A stretch of 64,000 bases of DNA from Gyrodactylus bullatarudis (Eukaryota; Platyhelminthes; Monogenea; Gyrodactylidea; Gyrodactylidae). Every line of letters starts with the position of its first letter. Position 1 is the stretch's first letter. Below, in pieces: positions 58,901 through 64,000 of this stretch. The stretch is from the NCBI GenBank assembly GCA_012064415.1, contig SSNU01000172.1, positions 157,828 through 221,827 on the forward strand, written 5' to 3'. The notes under the pieces are model-generated. The model ran no database searches, was not told where the DNA came from, and was given only the letters and a program-made list of their open reading frames with translations. The translations under genes and the position numbers were made by a program.

Positions 58901-61900
58901 AATTTGACATTTTTTGGATGAAAAAGCAAAAGAATACCAACCTGTTCTTTTCAAAATTCATTAATATGGAATACGAAAAACAGATCTTTAAAAGGTTATC
59001 TCTCTAAAACATTTGCTCATTGATTAAAATAATGTTTACTGAGTATTGAAATAAGTAAGTAATTTATTCGAATGTAGTTGATATGGGGATTCGATTATAA
59101 AGCTAGTTAATATGAAGATGGGAATTTAATTTTTTGGAATCTAGATCATGAGGCCCACATTCACGACATGAAGAAGAAATTTCGAAAAAATAAATTATTT
59201 TAGAAAATTATGAAATCAAATACAATGCTTTTCAAGAATCACTCCATTATCGTGTTAAAATTGAATATTCAATTTTTGATAATTTTTCCGACTTGAGCTT
59301 TTGATCGATGAAATTTTGATTATTCAAGATCCCTGATAAATGAGGGATTTATCCTAGATTGATTTAAAAGAATCAATTTTGCCTTTGATCGATTACCACT
59401 CAATCTTTCTTGTCAACTTAAATAATTCTAAAGCTCGAGAGATTGAAAAAATCCAAGTAGTTTTCAATATTGACTTTAGTATCATATAATTCTCAGATTT
59501 TAGTCTATGACTTCTCTGGATTCGAAGATATGTTTATTGTAAAAAAAAATTATTTTCCCCTATTATCTGATCGAACATAGTTACAATTTTAGCCAATACA
59601 ATCCCTAAAATCCAATATTATGCAACATACATATTCATAGCAAGTCAGATTACACTAAAATAGGAAAATGATAAAAAAATCGAAATTCAGCTCCCAAACG
59701 ATAATGAGGTTATACATCCTAAAAAACATCTTTTGGTCACACTCCCAATTTCAAATCAATAAAAATTTTGAGTTCAAAGTTAGAAAAAATGTGATTTTGG
59801 CGCCAAATCAAAATTTGGAAAATGAAAATATTTTTAGAATAATTTTATTTTAGAATTTTTTTCTTCAAATCGTAAAATTGGGCAAACTGGGTAGGACTCG
59901 AAAAAAATCTCTTATACATATTCGAATTTCTATTTTGGAAAATGAACATATTTTTCATGAAAATAATTTAATTTTAGAATTTTTGATGAAAAAATCGAGT
60001 TTTTCGTAACAATCATAGATTCCCAGATTCATATCAATTAGCTTTATTTTTGAAGATGAAAATTAAGAAACTCATCAAATGGCCAAGATATTCCGGATTT
60101 TAGTGATAGCATTCTAAAATCTTATGGAAAATTGAGCAGCGATTTGAAAAATTATGGATTTTTAAAACTGAATGACATAATGTTGACATTTTCGGCACAT
60201 ACAAAATTATGCCTAGATTTGACAGTTCTATTAGAAAAGTTGGTACTAATAAGAGGTTAAAAATTTCCCCCTACTCGAGTAATTAGCATTCAATTTTTCT
60301 CTTTATCATCATATGAAATTGGTATGAATAATACATATTCAATGTCAGCAATCTCAAATAATCTTTCAACTCTTCTACTTCTAATGATGAGTCATCAAGT
60401 AAAGTTTTTTAGGACCAATGAAAACTGGACATCAACTAAACCCATGAAAGAACAGTTAGAAGTGCAAAATCATTGAAGATTCTTAAAAACTTGTGTTGTT
60501 GGTGCCAGATTATACATAGATGCTCCCTCGTCTCTTAAGCATGTGATACGAAGCTTCTGTTCGATTAACAGAAAGATTCTCTCTGCCTATTCAACACATT
60601 TTGCTTTTTAAATTAATAAAATCATGCTAATAAGGAAAATTCTAAGCACTAATAATTAAAAGAATTTTCGATTAGCTGAAAAAATGTTTAGCTATGATGA
60701 TCTTGTTAATACGATCGATGTTCAAGAGTGTAAAAGAAGTTGGAAATTTTGTGACAAGTACTCAATTAGTTCTCTTGGTGCCAGTCGTCTCCTTCTCAAT
60801 AGAGATAAGATCAATATCTAGATTAAAAGGATACCCATTGGAGTAGAAAGACATAGTCTCATTGCATTGTAGAAAGATTCATGATCGATTCAACAAACTA
60901 ATCTAGCTTTGAGAAAGCTTTTTTTAGTAGATTTATAACCCTTAGAAATGAAAAACTATAATTTCGAATAAAAATAGTTCAACCAACTTTAATTTCATAT
61001 GAATTGAGCGTTTCATTAGAGGTAGCAGTTGTCAAGACTCCATCTGGATTTGGAGTAATCAATCTTGGTGTTGCTAAAGTCAAGCGATTCGCTTGAAAAT
61101 GATTAGCACCATGAGGGACAGTTGAGATGAGTTGATTATTAGACGATGAGGCTGCACTTTTAATTGGCTCATAAATCAATATCGGCAGAGTATTTGAGAG
61201 AATCGTAGAGGTCTGGTTCTTAATGGAACATTCAACAATAGGCTTTGGTTGCAGCCTTGGCATGTTATCGATAGTTTCAGACTGAAAGAAAGATTATGCA
61301 AAAATTAATTAAAAATTGAACGCAAAGACCGTATTTTCTCATTACTAATTAGATATATTTTGTTATTAACGGAATAATAAATAAATAATGTAAGTAGGAT
61401 ATATATTTTATCTATAGTTGATAAATGTTATTTTACTGTATAGATACGGGTAGTTTTTCAATTTTTATATAGATTCCTGTGTGTAAATTATTCTTCTAGA
61501 CAAATAAATAGATTATGCATTCTTTCGTGGAAGAAACATTCTTCTTCTGGTGGTGACATATATTCAATATTTTTTTAGAACAAAAACTTGACTAGTTTCC
61601 TATAGCTGATTTGTATTGATTAAATTCAGGATAACTAGCTTGAGCTGGAAACTCTTCCGACTTTAAACAAAATCATGCCAAGCAAAAAATAAGGTAGAAA
61701 ATCACTTTCTTTAAGAAAAATAATAAAATACAGACAGATGTACAGATACATAGATTGTACAAGAATCTTGGGTTTTTTGCCAACCAGACATTAGAATACC
61801 ATTGATATTTGACCTTTTACAGAATGGAGTAGAAATCCCAAACTCATGATCCTTTTTAATCGAAAATTTTAATAACTTATCAATATTCAGAGACGATAAG

Positions 61901-63688
61901 ATTGATGTCCATCGTAGCCAAATAGTTAGTTCAGAACTATGTATATTTTTATGTATGAAATCAACAAGTAGCTCTATCAAGAGACTGTTCAAAATGGGAT
62001 AAATTTCAACCCCTTTTTTGTCCCTAATTCCCTGATCGTTTATCGATGTCATAGAGAGAAATAATTGAAAGAAATAACGCAGAGTACTACTTAAATTGGC
62101 CGAGGTCAATGCCAAATGTTCACAGGAAAAGTATCCAGACTGATACAAAATGAATCGCCTGATACACAGATACAGAGAAAGAGATTTTCTAGTCACATGA
62201 GAAATAAATTTTTAAAATAATGTAAAAATCGAGACATATTGCATAAAGGAGGTAATCATGTGATACAGAAGAAAATCTTTACCGAGAAGATTAATAAATA
62301 TCAGTTACACAACAGATTTTAATAAAAATGGATTGCTTCTTTAAAGAATCCATAACCATGTTATGAGCTATAGAGGTAGTACCTACTTCTCTCTCGGCTA
62401 TAACTTGTATCTTGTAAGTAGGTCAGTAACTTTGCTAAAGAATCATTTTTGCTAGCATTCCCAAACGCCTATCTTTGATGACAGGCATATAATACATTCA
62501 AAAATTAACTTGGCTATCTTTGTAGCCTTAGCGGATGGGGTTCAGGCAATTGCCTATTTGAATCCTACAAGTATGATTACTCGACAATAGTTATCTTACT
62601 TTTTATCTATGACATTGAGGAATAGGTTTTCAAAACTAACGTTTAACTAACAAAAATTAATAATTTGAAAAAATCAACTCTCTTTGAATTAGTATAGCAC
62701 GTGTTTGACGAATGATAGAGCCAAGATCTTTGCGTATTCCAGGATATTAATAAATTTCCTCTCGAGTGGGTGGTAAACGAAGTATTTTCTGAGGCCTGAA
62801 TTAATGATAACGAGTTGCTAGAATGACGTGTGATAGAACTTTCACTGTGAGACTTAAGGGTTAATTTGGCTAAGATTCGAACTCTTTATGTGATTGTTAA
62901 TTTAAAATTTGGTTTTAGCAGGAAGCCAACTGCTCTAAACTGACAAAAACTAAGTAAATTTCTCATTTTTATCTTTTTAATCTGATTTGTAATCAAAATT
63001 TATTCCTAAAGAAGAAAAATAGTGCTCTAATCCTGAGTCCATCTAAAAAATATCACTCGAAACGAGTCTTGAGAATAGTAAACTTTAGTTTTCATCTACT
63101 GATTAAAAAACTAACTAGAAAAAGAATACAGTATTGATTAGTACTTACAAACTTTAGGATATAAGGAATCGTTGTAGAATTTGTAGTGGAGGAGGACGAT
63201 GCTGATTTGACATTGTGGTCAAGACTCAACTGGATGCCCAACTGAGGTAGAGGACTTATGAGTTGATAGACAGTTGTTGATGGATGTAGAGTTGTGGCAG
63301 AATTGGCAGTTGTCATCATAGTTACTGGCTTATTGAGTATCGGCACCAGACGTCTTGGACGGTTTTCATTATTATTAATACTATTCCTAGGTAAAATTCC
63401 TAAAGGGAATATAGAATAATTATTAATTCAAAGTTATTTAGAGATTAATAATCTCAGATAAAGATTATAAAAGAGTATCGAAAAGAATAGACGTACCAGT
63501 ATTGGGAGAAGAAATTATTAGACTCTTCCGGGAAGCTGGTTTTACAGGGACTTTCTTCTCTATTTGATTATTATCATCTTTTGGCTTGATGGGGATCAAT
63601 TTAACTTTCCTATTATTGACGAATTCCCCTTGGCTAACTACTCGATTAGGAGCAATCTTAGAGAAAATAGATTTTGAAGCAAATTCCT
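55933..63688 (-). CDS. Unrecognised gene, Ser/Thr/Asn-rich with acidic C-terminus (5' partial)
   Basis: Six minus-strand exons join in frame: 63688-63497, 63399-63149, 61281-60988, 58805-58747, 57530-57463, 56036-55933 (at least 321 residues, stop TGA). Each junction has GT/AG ends and matching phase, which is the main support. The N-terminal part is basic (NNRKVKLIPIKPKDDNN, RPRRLVPILNKPV). The middle is rich in Ser/Thr/Asn/Pro. The end is acidic and hydrophobic (SPPIEDIVNTVLDLEDEIF, then SDLEKAADQIFKLPSF), like a short transactivation or partner-binding segment. I see no known domain. The composition suggests a nuclear or regulatory protein, but this is a guess. The start is not in the window, or lies in an exon I could not find above 63688. 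Confidence 0.6.
61711..62196 (-). other. 161-codon open frame, possible exon
   Basis: An unusually long uninterrupted frame for such AT-rich DNA. The predicted protein is mixed and hydrophobic-helical (e.g. ILNSLLIELLVDFIHKNIH, then SELTIWLRWTSILSSLNI) with no domain I know. It lies in the intron of the minus-strand gene between exons 63149 and 61281, on the same strand. That junction is phase 0 on both sides, so an in-frame cassette exon is possible. No strong donor was found. It could also be a decayed insertion. Confidence 0.3.
62596..62860. mobile_element. TTAA-flanked MITE, piggyBac-like, copy 2 (inverted)
   Basis: The right boundary is a perfect TTAA at 62861-62864 next to a CCCTTAAGTCTCACAGTG-type end (read on the minus strand). 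In opposite orientation it is clearly related to the element at 3001-3257: it shares GAATTAGTATAGCACGTG, GTTTGACGAATGATAGA and GCGTATTCCAGGA blocks with few changes, and GAAAATACTTC with TTTACCA. The left end is degraded and its limit is approximate. Confidence 0.7.
62867..62944 (-). repeat. tRNA-like sequence, probably a SINE head or decayed tRNA
   Basis: On the minus strand an A-box-like TTAGAGCAGTTGG is followed about 45 bp on by a B-box-like AGTTCGAATCT. The acceptor and anticodon stems do not fold cleanly and the anticodon is unclear, so it is not a functional tRNA gene as read. It abuts the MITE copy. Confidence 0.35.
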
Positions 63689-64000
63689 CTACAGAAATTT
63701 TTACAGAGATTTTATAGAAAAATAGGTAATACAAGCGATTAGCTCCTAAAAAAATCTCTGCCCCAAAATTTTTCCAAGTCCAAAAATTATTCGTGAAAGG
63801 TACACCACTGACGCACCAACCCACTCTACCCTATTGCTAACATTATACGCATTATTCAACTAACGGACTTTCACACCTATGAACAAAGACTATTCATTCA
63901 TTCTTCACTATCTTTACATTCAGCTCAAGTATAATTATAAATCAACTATAGAATCAAACAGTGAATTTATTGTTATTATAATTATAAATTATTTTTATAT
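63689..64000. other. Right edge of window
   Basis: AT-rich. A minus-strand frame continues from the exon at 63497-63688 up to about 63824 but has no ATG, so upstream exons of the unrecognised gene probably lie beyond the window. Confidence 0.4.

Noticed and set aside
1..64000. CRISPR array, operon or prokaryotic origin
   Set aside because: There are no regular short repeats with unique spacers. Genes have introns and poly(A) signals throughout.

Overview
This window is nuclear DNA of an animal, very probably an AT-rich invertebrate. It holds spliced genes with GT-AG introns, a near-complete Vav-type signalling gene, CTR9 of the PAF1 complex, SNAP-25, a beta-1,4-galactosyltransferase-family gene, and Penelope and piggyBac elements. 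I cannot fix the phylum from sequence alone. Gene models below were built by hand from splice sites and reading phase, and the summed coding length of every complete model divides by three. Intron sizes run from 30-31 nt to about 5 kb.

Layout. 1-19.4 kb (+): the 3' two thirds of a Vav-like gene (end of DH, PH, atypical C1, SH3, SH2, SH3). Its introns hold a Penelope-like element, a small TTAA-flanked MITE, a scaffold gap inside an inverted repeat, and an internally deleted piggyBac element. 20.1-23.0 kb (-): a BRD8-like chromatin gene. It is head to head, 112 bp away, with CTR9 (+, 23.2-37.9 kb), whose last intron contains Penelope remnants and a 767-bp-armed palindrome. 39.2-49.1 kb (+): a 2,320-residue protein with galectin-like domains at both ends of an AHNAK-like repeat region. 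50.3-51.4 kb (-): SNAP-25, head to head with a beta-1,4-galactosyltransferase-family gene (+, 51.6-55.0 kb). 55.9 to beyond 63.7 kb (-): an unrecognised gene with a Ser/Thr/Asn-rich body and an acidic tail, with a second copy of the MITE and a tRNA-like sequence in one intron.

How genes relate. BRD8 (NuA4/TIP60 acetyltransferase) and CTR9 (PAF1 elongation complex) both act on transcription through chromatin and appear to share one short divergent promoter. SNAP-25 and the glycosyltransferase share another. The most unusual locus is the galectin/AHNAK-like gene. Also notable are the 30-38 nt introns, the Vav C1 domain that has lost the ligands of one zinc site only, and the large palindrome.
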